From positions 1 through 64,000 of the forward strand of contig NZ_FOSC01000004.1 in NCBI RefSeq assembly GCF_900114155.1: a DNA stretch of 64,000 nt, written 5' to 3'. The position numbers were made by a program, and so were the translations under genes. Source of the stretch: Marinobacter persicus (lineage in GTDB: Bacteria; Pseudomonadota; Gammaproteobacteria; Pseudomonadales; Oleiphilaceae). The notes below the pieces were generated by a model. That model did no database searches. It saw nothing but the letters and a program-made list of their open reading frames with translations, and had not been told where the DNA came from. This document shows, in pieces, positions 27,404 through 37,340 of the stretch (the stretch's first letter is position 1; each line of letters starts with the position of its first letter).

Positions 27404-28279
27404 ATGGCATTACTGGTACTGGTAACGGTTCTCTGGGCGTTTTCCTTCAGCCTGATTGGCGAATTTCTGGCCGGGCGGGTGGACAGCGATTTCGCGGTGC
27501 TGAGCCGGGTGCTGCTGGCGGCGCTGGTGTTCCTGCCCTTCACCCGCTGGCGCGGGATTCCCGGAGGGATGAAGCTCGGCATTCTGGTGACCGGGATGCT
27601 GCAGTTTGGCGTCACCTATCTGTGCCTCTACCGCTCCTTCGGCTATCTGTCGGTGCCGGAAGTGTTGCTGTTCACCATCTTTACCCCACTGTACGTCACC
27701 CTGGTGGACGATGCCCTGTCCGGGCGCTTCTCACCGGTGGCGCTGTTGGCGGCTGCTATTGCCACTCTGGGTGCAGGCATCATCCGCTATGACGGGTTGA
27801 GTGAAGACTTCCTGATTGGCTTCTTACTGCTGCAGGTGGCCAACTTCACCTTTGCCGCCGGTCAGGTGGGTTACAAGCATGTGATGGCCCGCTATCAGCT
27901 GGCGGTGCCCGGTTATCGCACCTTTGGTTATTTCTTCTTCGGGGCGTTGGTCATCGCCCTGCCATCGTTCCTGATTTTCGGTGATGCCAGCAAACTGCCG
28001 GCCACGCCCACTCAATGGGGCATTCTGGCCTGGCTGGGCCTGGCGGCCTCCGGGCTTGGCCTGTACCTGTGGAACCGGGGTGCCTGCGTGGTGGACGCGG
28101 GAACGCTTGCAGTGATGAACAACGCCCTGGTGCCCGCTGGCCTGCTGGTCAACCTGCTGATCTGGAACCGCGATGCCGACCTGCTCCGGTTGGCGCTGGG
28201 TGGTGGCGTGATCGCCTTTTCTTTGTGGGTGAATGCCCGTTTTCACCCGCGGGCGCGGCTGGCACCGGGAACCGATTGA
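27404..28279 (+). CDS. EamA/DMT-superfamily transporter
   Basis: 291 residues with ten predicted membrane helices in two EamA repeats, and little soluble sequence. DMT members export or import amino acids, amines or other metabolites; the substrate cannot be told. The ATG at 27404 begins directly with the first helix (LLVLVTVLWAFSFSLIGEFLA). It is monocistronic, followed by a small hairpin. Confidence 0.88.
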   Translation: MALLVLVTVLWAFSFSLIGEFLAGRVDSDFAVLSRVLLAALVFLPFTRWRGIPGGMKLGILVTGMLQFGVTYLCLYRSFGYLSVPEVLLFTIFTPLYVTLVDDALSGRFSPVALLAAAIATLGAGIIRYDGLSEDFLIGFLLLQVANFTFAAGQVGYKHVMARYQLAVPGYRTFGYFFFGALVIALPSFLIFGDASKLPATPTQWGILAWLGLAASGLGLYLWNRGACVVDAGTLAVMNNALVPAGLLVNLLIWNRDADLLRLALGGGVIAFSLWVNARFHPRARLAPGTD

Positions 28280-28284
28280 GGGAG

Positions 28285-28303
28285 ACGCACTAAAGAAGTG
28301 CGT
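28285..28303 (+). terminator. Small hairpin after the DMT transporter gene
   Basis: ACGCACT and AGTGCGT pair around a five-base loop just after the stop codon. No T-tract follows, so termination is uncertain. Confidence 0.4.
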
Positions 28304-28438
28304 GGGGCAACCGTTAAGGGCATATGACCGTTACACTAATGTGACAGTGCGTAACCGTTTCGGCATTTTAATGTTGTCGGCATGCCAGTAGGCTACGCAC
28401 GCTCGAACCCGGCCGTTTCCCAACGAACTGAAGCTCCC

Positions 28439-30013
28439 ATGCGCAAGAACCTGCCCGTTACCGAACGTGAGATCAACATACCCGAGGGTATGCGTCTGAT
28501 CAGCACCACCACCCTGAAAGGGGTGATCACCTACTGTAACGATGATTTCGAGACCATCAGTGGCTATACCCGCGAAGAGCTGATCGGCCAGGCCCATAAC
28601 CTGATTCGCCATCCGGACATGCCCCAGGCGGTATTCGCCGACATGTGGGAATACCTGAAGGCCGGCAAGGCCTGGATGGGGGTGGTGAAAAACCGGGCCA
28701 AGAATGGCGACCATTACTGGGTGAGTGCCTATGCCACGCCGATCTGGGAGAACGGTCAGATGGTGGGGTACGAATCGGTACGGGTGGCGGCCACCCGGGA
28801 CCAGATCGCCCGTGCCGAGCGGTTGTACCGCAAGATCAATGTGGGTCGGCTGACGTCTGCCTGGCGGAACAAGGCGCTGTCCATGCTGCGTTCCGGCTGG
28901 CCATTTCTGGTGTCCATGGGGCTCAGCCTGGCTGCCCTTTGGCTTGGCTCGCCGGTGTTGGCGGCGGGGATTGTGGTGGGCTCCCATGTGCTGGCGTTCT
29001 GGCTGGTGTTTCATTCGCTGTCCCGGCGCCTGCAGGGGCTGCTGGACTTACGGCCGGATGCCTTCCAGGACCCGATTGTGGCCCGCACCTACAGCGATGA
29101 GCGGGGGCTGATGTCGCGTCTGGCGTTGTTGCTGGTCAGTGAGCGGGCGCTGATCCGGACCGCCCTGGCCCGGATTGACGATCAGGCGGAGCACCTGTTC
29201 GAGCAGGCCGGCGCCACCCAGGAGCATATCACCGAAGGTGCACAAGCCATTTCCCGCCAGCGGGCAGAAACTGAGCAGACGGCGTCCGCCATCAATGAAA
29301 TGACGGCGTCCATCCAGGAAGTGGCGGAGTCGGTCACCACCAATGCCCGGGAGGCCGAACAGACCAATCAGCTGGCACACCAGGGCCGCGAGCGCAGTGG
29401 TGAGGCTTTGACGGCCATTGATGAACTGGTGCAGCGGGTGCATGGTATTGGTGAGTCGGTCAGTAAGCTGGGTGAGGCCACCCGTACCATTGGCGAGGCG
29501 GCGGATCTGATTACCGGCATTGCCGACCAGACCAACCTGCTGGCGCTGAACGCGGCCATCGAGGCGGCACGGGCCGGCGAACACGGCCGGGGTTTTGCCG
29601 TGGTGGCGGACGAGGTTCGGGCGCTGGCGCGGCGGACTCAGGAATCGACGGTGAAAATCCACGACGTGGTGGCCGATTTTCGCACCCAGGTGGATCACAC
29701 CATAGCCGCTGTGCGCAGCGGTGAGGAGTTGGCCGGCAACGGTCTGGCGCGGGTACGGGAAGCGGCCGATTCCCTGGAAACCATTGCCGGTTCGGTGGAC
29801 TCCATTTCCGACAGCTTTATCACCATGTCCGCGGCGTTTGAGCAGCAGAGCCAGGTGTCCGATGAAATCAACCAGCAGATCGTCAACATTGCCGGTCTGG
29901 CGGATCAGAGTGACGAGCAGGCGAAATCCGCCCGCCAGAGCAGCGATGAGCTCAGCCGCCAGGCCCGTGGCCTGAAGGACCTCATCGCCCGCTTTATCAG
30001 CCGCAATGGCTGA
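28439..30013 (+). CDS. Aer-like PAS chemoreceptor
   Basis: About 524 residues. An N-terminal PAS domain (about 15-115) resembles the FAD-binding PAS of the aerotaxis receptor Aer ([32 protein letters not shown]). Two closely spaced membrane helices follow (about 145-190) with almost no periplasmic loop, then a linker and the methyl-accepting signalling domain with the hairpin tip [35 protein letters not shown]. It likely senses redox state from inside the cell. The ATG at 28439 begins MRKNLPVTE; a longer frame from 28382 is less likely. Confidence 0.92.
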   Translation: MRKNLPVTEREINIPEGMRLISTTTLKGVITYCNDDFETISGYTREELIGQAHNLIRHPDMPQAVFADMWEYLKAGKAWMGVVKNRAKNGDHYWVSAYATPIWENGQMVGYESVRVAATRDQIARAERLYRKINVGRLTSAWRNKALSMLRSGWPFLVSMGLSLAALWLGSPVLAAGIVVGSHVLAFWLVFHSLSRRLQGLLDLRPDAFQDPIVARTYSDERGLMSRLALLLVSERALIRTALARIDDQAEHLFEQAGATQEHITEGAQAISRQRAETEQTASAINEMTASIQEVAESVTTNAREAEQTNQLAHQGRERSGEALTAIDELVQRVHGIGESVSKLGEATRTIGEAADLITGIADQTNLLALNAAIEAARAGEHGRGFAVVADEVRALARRTQESTVKIHDVVADFRTQVDHTIAAVRSGEELAGNGLARVREAADSLETIAGSVDSISDSFITMSAAFEQQSQVSDEINQQIVNIAGLADQSDEQAKSARQSSDELSRQARGLKDLIARFISRNG

Positions 30014-30054
30014 TTTTCCACCTTGCGTTGAAAAAATCACCAGTTGATGCCCTT

Positions 30055-30084
30055 CCAGCACTGGCATAGATGTGCCAGTGCTGG
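30055..30084 (+). terminator. Perfect 12-bp-stem hairpin after the Aer-like gene
   Basis: CCAGCACTGGCA pairs perfectly with TGCCAGTGCTGG around a six-base loop, in the gap between the Aer-like gene and the NSS transporter. There is no T-tract, so it could be a stability or processing element rather than a terminator. Confidence 0.5.
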
Positions 30085-30172
30085 CAGAATCCCGCCCCAA
30101 TTGCCCGGAACTTCCTTTCCGGCGCACATTCAATTCGTAGTTTCCTTAGCCAAAAGCACAGGAAGAACACTC

Positions 30173-31567
30173 ATGAGTCAGTCCAACTCGGCATCCAGCG
30201 GCGGCAACGGGGCTCGCGGCCTCTGGTCATCCCGGCTTGCGTTTATTCTGGCGGCTACCGGTTCGGCCGTCGGCCTCGGTAACGTCTGGAAATTCCCCTA
30301 TGTCACCGGCGAGAACGGCGGTGGTGCCTTCGTTCTGGTGTACCTGCTTTGTATTGCCATCATCGGTATTCCCATCATGATGGCGGAAGTCTTTATCGGG
30401 CGGAACGGACGCCATAACCCGATTACCAGTTTCCGGCTTGTGGCCGAACGTAACCTGGCGTCGCCGGGTTGGCGCCTGTCGGCGATAGTCGGCATGCTGG
30501 CCGCCTTTATCATCCTGTCGTTTTACTCGGTGATTGGCGGCTGGGCGGCCTCTTACGTGGGCCATGCTGCGGCTGGCGACTTTACCGGTGGCGATGCCGA
30601 TTCCATCGGCGCGCTGTTTGGTGGTCTGCTGGGTAGTCCCCTTCAGCTACTGGGCTGGCACACCCTGTTCATGGCCCTGGTGGTCCTCGTGGTGTCCCGT
30701 GGCTTGAAAGGTGGTCTGGAGCGGGCCGTTACCATTTTGATGCCGGCGCTGTTCATTCTGCTGTTGCTGGTGGTTGGCTATGCCACAACCACAGGGCACT
30801 TTGGTGAAGCCGTCAGCTTTCTGTTCAACCCGGATTTCGGTGCCCTGACGGTGAACGGCGTGCTGGTGGCCCTGGGCCACGCCTTCTTCACCCTGAGTCT
30901 GGGCATGGCAATCATGATGGCCTATGGCTCCTATCTCGGTACCGATGTGAACATCGGCCGTACCGCCATCAGCGTGGCGATCATGGACACCGTGGTGGCC
31001 TTGCTGGCGGGCCTGGCCATCTTCCCGGTGGTCTTTGCCAACGGCCTGGAAGCCGGTGCCGGCCCCGGGCTGATTTTCCAGACCCTGCCCCTGGCCTTCG
31101 GCGCGATGCCCATGGGCAGCGTGTTCGGTACCCTGTTTTTCGTACTGCTGCTGTTCGCCGCCTGGACCTCCGGCATCTCCCTGCTGGAGCCGGTGGTTGA
31201 GTGGGTGGAAGAAAAGACCACCCTGGGCCGCACGGGCAGTGCCGTACTTGCTGGTGGTGCCTGCTGGGCGCTGGGTATTGTCTCCATCCTGTCGCTGAAC
31301 GTCTGGTCGGATGTGACACCGCTGGGCATGTTCGCGGCCTTTGAAGGCAAGACCATCTTTGATCTGCTGGATTACTTCACCGCCAACATCATGCTGCCGC
31401 TGTCTGGTCTGCTGACCGCCGTTTTTGTCGGCTGGTTCGTGGCGAAGGAATCGCTGCAGGGCGACCTGGATCTGCGCGGTGGCGGCTTCAGCCTGTGGTA
31501 TAACCTGATCCGGTTCGTAACCCCGGTTGCGGTGCTGATTGTGTTTATCTACAACCTCACCGCCTGA
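30173..31567 (+). CDS. NSS/SNF-family sodium-dependent transporter
   Basis: 464 residues with about eleven to twelve membrane helices. The N-terminal signature WSSRLAFILAATGSAVGLGN leading into VWKFPYVTGENGGGAF is the Na+- and substrate-binding region of neurotransmitter:sodium symporters (LeuT type). It probably imports an amino acid with Na+. The ATG at 30173 has AGGAAG upstream; the frame continues to 30044 without a better start. A strong terminator follows. Confidence 0.94.
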   Translation: MSQSNSASSGGNGARGLWSSRLAFILAATGSAVGLGNVWKFPYVTGENGGGAFVLVYLLCIAIIGIPIMMAEVFIGRNGRHNPITSFRLVAERNLASPGWRLSAIVGMLAAFIILSFYSVIGGWAASYVGHAAAGDFTGGDADSIGALFGGLLGSPLQLLGWHTLFMALVVLVVSRGLKGGLERAVTILMPALFILLLLVVGYATTTGHFGEAVSFLFNPDFGALTVNGVLVALGHAFFTLSLGMAIMMAYGSYLGTDVNIGRTAISVAIMDTVVALLAGLAIFPVVFANGLEAGAGPGLIFQTLPLAFGAMPMGSVFGTLFFVLLLFAAWTSGISLLEPVVEWVEEKTTLGRTGSAVLAGGACWALGIVSILSLNVWSDVTPLGMFAAFEGKTIFDLLDYFTANIMLPLSGLLTAVFVGWFVAKESLQGDLDLRGGGFSLWYNLIRFVTPVAVLIVFIYNLTA

Positions 31568-31587
31568 CCGGTTCCGGTTGTCAGGCA

Positions 31588-31631
31588 AAAGAAAACCCCG
31601 CTGCCGGTTTGTGCCGGTAGCGGGGTTTTTT
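31588..31631. terminator. Bidirectional terminator between NSS transporter and chemoreceptor
   Basis: An A-rich run, a GC-rich stem (ACCCCGCTGCCGG with CCGGTAGCGGGGT) and a T-tract lie between two convergent genes. The stem with A and T flanks can serve either strand. Confidence 0.88.
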
Positions 31632-31653
31632 GTGGGCTAACGGAAGGAGCGGG

Positions 31654-33225
31654 TCAGACCTTGAAGCGCCCCACCTGGGTGCTGAGTCCTTCGGCCAGAC
31701 GGGCGAGCTCCTCGCTGGCGCTGGACACCTGCTCGGTGGAGGCGGCGCTGTGCTCGCCCACATCCCGAATGCGGGTGACGTTCTGGTTGATGTCTTCAGC
31801 CACGGAGGCCTGCTGCTCGGCGGCGGTGGCGATCTGGCTGTTGTACTGGCGGATTTCTTCCACCGCATCGGCCATCTCGCGAATGGTGGTGCCGGCCAGC
31901 TCGGCCCGCTCCAGGGTCTGCTCACCGAGCTTGATGCTTTCCTCCATGGTGGTTACCGAGCCTTCAGTGCTGGTCACCAGGTTGTTGATCAGCGTTTCAA
32001 TCTCTTCTGCGGAGCTTTGTGTGCGCTGGGCCAGAGAACGAACCTCATCGGCCACCACGGCAAAGCCACGGCCTTGCTCACCGGCGCGGGCGGCTTCGAT
32101 GGCGGCATTAAGGGCCAGCAGGTTGGTTTGCTCGGCCACGGATTTGATCACATCCAGTACCGTGCCGATATTCTGAGTGTCGCTTTGCAGGCCATGCAGC
32201 TTCTGCATAACGTTGCTGATGTGGCCGTTCAGGTCGGTGACAAATTTCAGCGCCTCCTTGCCGGCCTCGTCGCCTTCATTGGATTTCTGACTGGCGTACT
32301 GAGCGGCGTTGAACGCTGATTCCGCACTCTTGGCCACATCGTTCACCGTGGCCACCATCTCGTTCATGGCGGTGGCCACCTGGTCGGTCTGACTCTGCTG
32401 GTCGTTCACGCCCTGGCGGGTTTCCCGGGTTACTGCCGACAGCTCTTCGGACGATGAGGCGATACTGGCAGAGCCCGAGTCGATCTCCTTGATCAGCTCC
32501 CGCAGGCTGGTCACCATGGTGCTGAAGGCGGCCAGCAGAGTGCCGAACTCATCGCCCCGGTCGGCGTCTACCCGCACGGTGAGGTCACCGGAGGCGACCC
32601 GGTTGGCGACCTCGACGGTCTGGTTGATCGGGTTGGTGATGGAGCGAATCATGAACCAGGCAATCAGGGTGCCCAGGACCACGGCGGCGATAGTCAGCAC
32701 CGCCAATTGCAGTAGCGCAGAACTGTATTGATCCTCCATGCGGCCAACCTGGATTTCCTGCAGCGAGACGGCTTCATCAACCATGGCCCGGGCAGTCTTT
32801 CTCAGGGCCTCCTCGGAATCGCTCACTGCGGAGGGGTTGCGCTCCATGTTCTTTGCCAGCTCTTCCAGCTGGCGTTTGTAGACTTCCGCGTTTTCGGCAA
32901 TGAAATCGATCTTTTCATCGTTCTCCACCGAGGCCAGCACATCTTTCAGGGGCAGCAGGGTTTCCACCGCCTGGTCGACCAGGCTCTCTGCATTTGCCCG
33001 GTATTCGTCGTCCTGACGTAATTGAAAGTTCTTCTCCTCGGTTCGCGCGTCCAGAAGGTAGGACTCCGCGGAGCTCGCGCCGGCCACAATCAGCGAGCGC
33101 TGGTTGTACGATTGCAGGGTGGTCACGCTGATGACAGCGACAATCACCGTCAGCAAAACCAGCAAGGCGAAGCTGGCGCCGAGCTTTTTGCCAACCGAGA
33201 CATTATTCAGTTTGGCCAGGGACAT
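31654..33225 (-). CDS. Methyl-accepting chemotaxis protein with HBM-type sensor
   Basis: 523 residues. Transmembrane helix about 13-35, an all-helical periplasmic region of roughly 150 residues consistent with a helical bimodular (HBM) sensor ([16 protein letters not shown]), second helix about 172-195, HAMP, and a cytoplasmic domain with tip [38 protein letters not shown] receptors such as McpS sense organic acids; the ligand here is unknown. No C-terminal pentapeptide for CheR is seen. The 152-bp upstream gap contains a G-run but no motif I recognise. Confidence 0.92.
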   Translation of the reverse strand: MSLAKLNNVSVGKKLGASFALLVLLTVIVAVISVTTLQSYNQRSLIVAGASSAESYLLDARTEEKNFQLRQDDEYRANAESLVDQAVETLLPLKDVLASVENDEKIDFIAENAEVYKRQLEELAKNMERNPSAVSDSEEALRKTARAMVDEAVSLQEIQVGRMEDQYSSALLQLAVLTIAAVVLGTLIAWFMIRSITNPINQTVEVANRVASGDLTVRVDADRGDEFGTLLAAFSTMVTSLRELIKEIDSGSASIASSSEELSAVTRETRQGVNDQQSQTDQVATAMNEMVATVNDVAKSAESAFNAAQYASQKSNEGDEAGKEALKFVTDLNGHISNVMQKLHGLQSDTQNIGTVLDVIKSVAEQTNLLALNAAIEAARAGEQGRGFAVVADEVRSLAQRTQSSAEEIETLINNLVTSTEGSVTTMEESIKLGEQTLERAELAGTTIREMADAVEEIRQYNSQIATAAEQQASVAEDINQNVTRIRDVGEHSAASTEQVSSASEELARLAEGLSTQVGRFKV

Positions 33226-33377
33226 AAGTTTTCCTTGTTTGCTGGAAGGAAGGGGGGGGCACTGTTTGGCAATGCCGGTAATAGGTTTACGGAAAACCTT
33301 GCGAAACCTTTACATTATTTTTGAAATTTGATGTAAGTCAATGTTGCGAGATAACAAAGATACATTTGGTGTGAGCA

Positions 33378-33962
33378 TTATACTTTTCCGCCCAGCAGAA
33401 TACGTACCGCCGTGCAGGCATCTTCCAGCTCGTCCTCACGGGGCTCACGACCACCAATTAGATCACTATATAGGCAGGATTCCGCGATCCGGATCATAAA
33501 GTAGGAAAGGCTTTGTATGTTCATGGGCGGTGTCAGGTGGCCGGCCCGGATTTCGTCTTTCAACAGGCGGGTGTTCAGCTCCACGGTGCGGGTGTGCAGG
33601 GTGGAGTGGGAGGAGGTCAGCATTTTCAGCGCGTATTCCGGATCCTGGTGCAGGAATTTGCGCAGGGGTTTGAAATGCAGGGCGGTCACGTTGATGTAGC
33701 GGTACACGCCAACGATGTAGTCAATGCCCTGGCCGGGGGTGTTGGAGCGGGCTTCTTTGTACAGCGGCTCGTACAGTGACCAGAGTATCTCGGCAATGAG
33801 CAAATCACGGTTGCCCACCCAGCGAAACAGGGTGGCACGGCCGATGTTCAGATCGTCTGCCAGCGCGGCGAGGCTGATTTTCTCGCCTTTGAGCCACAGT
33901 TTTCTGGCGCGGCGGAAGGCGTCCAGGGGCGTCGCTTTGGTGTGTTGAGCGGGCACTGCCAC
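33378..33962 (-). CDS. TetR-family regulator (QsdR-like)
   Basis: About 194 residues. An N-terminal helix-turn-helix (ISLAALADDLNIGRATLFRWVGNRDLL, about 29-55) and a C-terminal half resembling the QsdR-type ligand-binding domain. It likely represses an unlinked or nearby target in response to a small molecule. GTG at 33962 is given; a second in-frame GTG two codons later has better spacing from AGAGG. No operator was identified. It is monocistronic. Confidence 0.85.
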   Translation of the reverse strand: MAVPAQHTKATPLDAFRRARKLWLKGEKISLAALADDLNIGRATLFRWVGNRDLLIAEILWSLYEPLYKEARSNTPGQGIDYIVGVYRYINVTALHFKPLRKFLHQDPEYALKMLTSSHSTLHTRTVELNTRLLKDEIRAGHLTPPMNIQSLSYFMIRIAESCLYSDLIGGREPREDELEDACTAVRILLGGKV

Positions 33963-34097
33963 CTCTGTTCGGGATTTGCGGGTATTCTAGCGGGCTCCGG
34001 CTGTTTTGCCTATGTTGCCCGCCAGTTTTGGAGTTTCCTCGGTAGCCTGACAATTTGTGGTACGTGGCACGAAACAAGTTTGAGGCAAGATGACCGT

Positions 34098-34805
34098 CTA
34101 AACCCACAAATCCCCGACAGGTGTATCTGCACTAAAATGGTGCGAAATCTGGGCCTGTAGCAACTCCGCTGTGGCGATGGCGTCAATCAGGGCGTTGTGG
34201 CCGGTGTAATGAGGCAGGCCGTAGCGTAACCGGCTGTCTGGCAGGCGGATGGACAGGGGCTCGGCGCCCAGCAGGCGCTTGAGGAAGCCCGGATTGCGGT
34301 CCGGGTGCAGGTGGGCTTCGATGGCCATGGTATCGATGACCGGGAAACGCAACTCCTCTTCCAGGCGGGATTGCAGCGCCTTGTTCAGAAATGGGCGTTC
34401 GATGTTCCGGTAATGGACCACCGGCACATGGCCATTCAGGTAACCAAACAGGGTATAGAGTACCTCGCTGAAATCCGGTGCCTGCTCGATTTCGCTGTGG
34501 GTGATGCCGTGGATAGTGACAGACGTCTGGTGCAGTGGCAGTCGCGGGCGCACCACCTGATGCCAGGCTTTGCCCAGCTGTATGCCCTCCAGCGTGAAGG
34601 GCACCACGCCAACGCTGACGATGGCATGTTCTTCGGCATCCAGACCGGTGGTTTCGAAATCCAGGGCCAGTAAAGGCACGTCTCGAATGGGCGTTTCCGG
34701 GGCCGGGCAGCCGGCTTCGTAGAAGGCGCGAATGCGGCTGTCCCTGGCTTCGGCGGCCAGCGCCCGGTATCGCTCCGGCCAGGTGCCGGGAGGCAGTTCA
34801 GACAT
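34098..34805 (-). CDS. DnaQ-like 3'-5' exonuclease
   Basis: 235 residues. DEDDh exonuclease motifs: ExoI LLALDFETTGLD, ExoII near VHYRNIERPFLNKAL, ExoIII YTGHNALIDAIATAELL. Such proteins trim DNA or RNA ends; this one is not the polymerase III epsilon subunit by context. The ATG at 34805 overlaps the DUF294 stop by 8 bp, so the two are co-translated. The function of the pair is not established from sequence. Confidence 0.88.
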   Translation of the reverse strand: MSELPPGTWPERYRALAAEARDSRIRAFYEAGCPAPETPIRDVPLLALDFETTGLDAEEHAIVSVGVVPFTLEGIQLGKAWHQVVRPRLPLHQTSVTIHGITHSEIEQAPDFSEVLYTLFGYLNGHVPVVHYRNIERPFLNKALQSRLEEELRFPVIDTMAIEAHLHPDRNPGFLKRLLGAEPLSIRLPDSRLRYGLPHYTGHNALIDAIATAELLQAQISHHFSADTPVGDLWV

Positions 34806-36672
34806 TGCGCACACCCCCCGCGTTGTAGCGGAAACGCAGGAATTTCTGGGCGTTACTGACCACCTGGAAGGCGTCTTTGAGGTGGCTGCGCTCGAACGGT
34901 GACAGGTCCTCCGGGCGCACGTTGTTGTCCGGCTCGCGCCCTTCTTCAATGGCCAGGGCCTGGTGGCGGATGCGTACGATGGAGATGAACTCCAGGGCGT
35001 CGCGCAGGTTGCCGGCGTCGTCATCCATCAACAGTTTGGTTTTGGCGATGTCGCGCAGCCGCTCGAACGAATTCTGGGACCGGCTGCCGCAGGCCAGGGC
35101 GTGCACCCGGATCAGGTCCGACAGGGGCGCGGTGCCCCGGCGCTTGAGGTTGAAGCTTTTCTGGTGCTTGCCGTCCTCTTCCATCACAAAGGTACGGAAA
35201 AAGCCCAGTGGCGGGGTGCGGTTCAGTGCGTTGCGGGCCAGGAAGGTCAGGAAGCGCTGGCTTTCACTGGCTTTGCTGGCAATCAGGTCTTTAAGCTCCT
35301 CGGCGAAGCGGGTTTCCCCGTGGATGCCGTCAAGGTCAAAGAAGATGTTGCTGTTCAGCAGCGCTTCCGCCTTCGGGTTCTCGATCCAGTCGGTGAAATA
35401 GCCTTTCCAGACTTTTAACGGCTGGCGCCATTTCACGTTGGTGGCCATGATGTCGCCAGTGCAGTAGGTGTAGCCACATTCCGCCAGGCCGTCGGACACG
35501 AATTTCGCCAGCGCCAGGAAGTATTCGTCGTGTTCCTCGGGGATGAAACTGTCGTCCAGCACCATGGCGTTGTCCTGGTCGGTGACCACCAGTTGTTCAT
35601 CCCGGGCCATGGAGCCGAGGGCCATGAAACAGTAAGGCACCGGCGGGGGGCCGAGCTTTTCCTCCCCCAGCTCAAGCAGACGCTGGCTGAAGCTGCGGCC
35701 AATGCCGGCCATGGCGCTGCCGATCATGTGGGAGTTGGCGTCTTCGTTGACCATGCGCACGAAGCTGTCGCGGATATCCAGGCTGAGCTTTTTCAGGCTC
35801 TTCACGTCCTGCTGGTGGTAGATGTTGCTCACCAGGTACAGGCTGCTCTGGCTCTCGTATTTCACGATATCCGACAACGCCACCACGCCGCGGATTTCAT
35901 CGCCTTCCATGACCGGCAGATGGTGCACGTTGTTGTGCAGCATGGTGAGCATGGCTTCGAAGATATAGCTGCGGGCGCTGATGGTAATCAGCTCTTCGGT
36001 CATGATCTCGCTGATCGGTGTTTCCGAGGCCAGGGCGTTGGTCACCGCGCGGGTGCGCAGGTCCCGGTCGGTGATGATGCCTTTGAGCCGGTGCTGGTTG
36101 TCGGCGTCATCCACCAGAAGCAGCGCCGAGACGCCGTTGTCGGTCATAATCCGGGCGGCTTCCTGCAGGCGCACGGTGGCTGGCGCGCAGATGGGCTGGC
36201 GGGAAATCAGTCGGGTGACCTTGGCGGTCATCAGCTCGTTGGATTTTTCCTGACGGGAGACGGCGGAGCGCAGGCGGCTGCGGTCTTCCACTTCGACAAA
36301 GTCGGCGAAGTTCTCGTCGTTTTCCCACAAGAACTGGAAGGTTTCGAAGGGAATCTTGTACACCAGCGTGTCTTCCAGTGCCCGGGCGGGGAAGCGCACC
36401 TGCTGGTTTCGCAGCAAGCCGAACTGGCCGAAGATTTCCCCCTCGGTGACCCGGTTGTACAACTCGCCCGAGCGCCGGTAGATTTCCACGGCGCCGCTGC
36501 GTACGTAATGCAGCCAGTAGTTTTGCTGCTTCAGTTCCAGGATGTCGGTGCCGGCGCGATAGTAGGCCACTTCAAGAGTGGTGACGATGCGCTCGAGCAG
36601 CTCTTCGGGCATTTCATCAAACGGCGGGTACTGGGCAATGTGGTTGCGAATATCGAGCAGCTCTGCCTGCAT
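34798..36672 (-). CDS. cNMP-CBS-DUF294 putative nucleotidyltransferase
   Basis: 624 residues. An N-terminal cyclic-nucleotide-binding-like domain (about 15-130), two CBS repeats (about 160-275), a DUF294 nucleotidyltransferase domain with MALGSMARDEQLVVTDQDNAMV (GS..R/E...TDxDNA, about 350-373) and the DUF294 C-terminal substrate-binding helical domain. It resembles GlnD/GlnE-type regulators and probably modifies a protein or nucleotide in response to an adenine ligand. It is co-translated with the exonuclease. Confidence 0.88.
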   Translation of the reverse strand: MQAELLDIRNHIAQYPPFDEMPEELLERIVTTLEVAYYRAGTDILELKQQNYWLHYVRSGAVEIYRRSGELYNRVTEGEIFGQFGLLRNQQVRFPARALEDTLVYKIPFETFQFLWENDENFADFVEVEDRSRLRSAVSRQEKSNELMTAKVTRLISRQPICAPATVRLQEAARIMTDNGVSALLLVDDADNQHRLKGIITDRDLRTRAVTNALASETPISEIMTEELITISARSYIFEAMLTMLHNNVHHLPVMEGDEIRGVVALSDIVKYESQSSLYLVSNIYHQQDVKSLKKLSLDIRDSFVRMVNEDANSHMIGSAMAGIGRSFSQRLLELGEEKLGPPPVPYCFMALGSMARDEQLVVTDQDNAMVLDDSFIPEEHDEYFLALAKFVSDGLAECGYTYCTGDIMATNVKWRQPLKVWKGYFTDWIENPKAEALLNSNIFFDLDGIHGETRFAEELKDLIASKASESQRFLTFLARNALNRTPPLGFFRTFVMEEDGKHQKSFNLKRRGTAPLSDLIRVHALACGSRSQNSFERLRDIAKTKLLMDDDAGNLRDALEFISIVRIRHQALAIEEGREPDNNVRPEDLSPFERSHLKDAFQVVSNAQKFLRFRYNAGGVRNV

Positions 36673-36803
36673 GGGCTCTCCGTGTTGGTCGCCGGGTTCC
36701 TGTGCCGGTCTGGTTGCCGGCTGTTATTGTGTCTGGCAACTATAGCAGCTGTCGGTTTTGCTGGTGTACCTTTGCCGCAGAATCAGCGTGTTGGAGGCAG
36801 AGA

Positions 36804-37340
36804 ATGTGCAAAAAAGTACTGATTACCGGCGGTATCCGCTCGGGCAAGACCGGGCTGGCCGAGCAGCGGGCCATGCAGGCGGGCCCGGCGGTGTTTTATG
36901 TGGCTACGGCCACCGCCGGCGATGATGAAATGGCTGCCCGTATCGAGCGGCATCGCCGGCTTCGCCCCGATGACTGGGGGCTGGTGGAAGAGCCCCTGCG
37001 CCTGGGAGAAGTGTTGTCGGATTTCCGCAAGCAGCCGTGCGAGCCACCCCTGCTGCTGATCGACTGTATGAGCCTTTGGCTGAGCAATCTGCTGTTTGCC
37101 GGTGGCGAGGTATTCAGCGAGGAGAAGGCATTGTTCCTGCGGGAAGTGTCGGACTATCCGGGTGACCTGGTGGTGGTCACCAACGAAGTGGGTCTGGGTA
37201 CCATCGGCATGGATGCCCTGACCCGCCGGTTTGCCGACGAGCTGGGCTGGATGAATCAGGCTCTGGCCGAGCGTTGTGACGAGGTGGTGATGTCTGTGGC
37301 GGGCTTGCCGCTGACCCTTAAAGGTCCGGCACCGGCGTGA
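36804..37340 (+). CDS. cobU: Adenosylcobinamide kinase / guanylyltransferase (CobU/CobP)
   Basis: 178 residues. It phosphorylates adenosylcobinamide and then adds GMP in lower-ligand attachment. P-loop GGIRSGKT (about 8-15; GGARSGKS is commoner), then RIERHRRLRPDDWGLVEEP containing the guanylated histidine region, and LLIDCMSLWLSNLL with the Walker-B-like Asp. The ATG at 36804 has GGAGG upstream. Its 3' end overlaps the convergent phosphatase gene by 23 bp. Confidence 0.94.
   Translation: MCKKVLITGGIRSGKTGLAEQRAMQAGPAVFYVATATAGDDEMAARIERHRRLRPDDWGLVEEPLRLGEVLSDFRKQPCEPPLLLIDCMSLWLSNLLFAGGEVFSEEKALFLREVSDYPGDLVVVTNEVGLGTIGMDALTRRFADELGWMNQALAERCDEVVMSVAGLPLTLKGPAPA

Noticed and set aside
30055..30084. 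Perfect hairpin considered as a sixth GGA-loop element
   Set aside because: The loop is TAGATG without GGA, and there is no outer stem.
34436..35024. Upstream extension of the exonuclease to 35024
   Set aside because: The extra residues are a low-complexity shadow of the DUF294 coding sequence; the ATG at 34805 gives the usual ATG/TGA overlap.
35530..36822. Plus-strand frame of 430 codons opposite the DUF294 gene
   Set aside because: Antisense shadow; the minus strand has cNMP, CBS and nucleotidyltransferase motifs.
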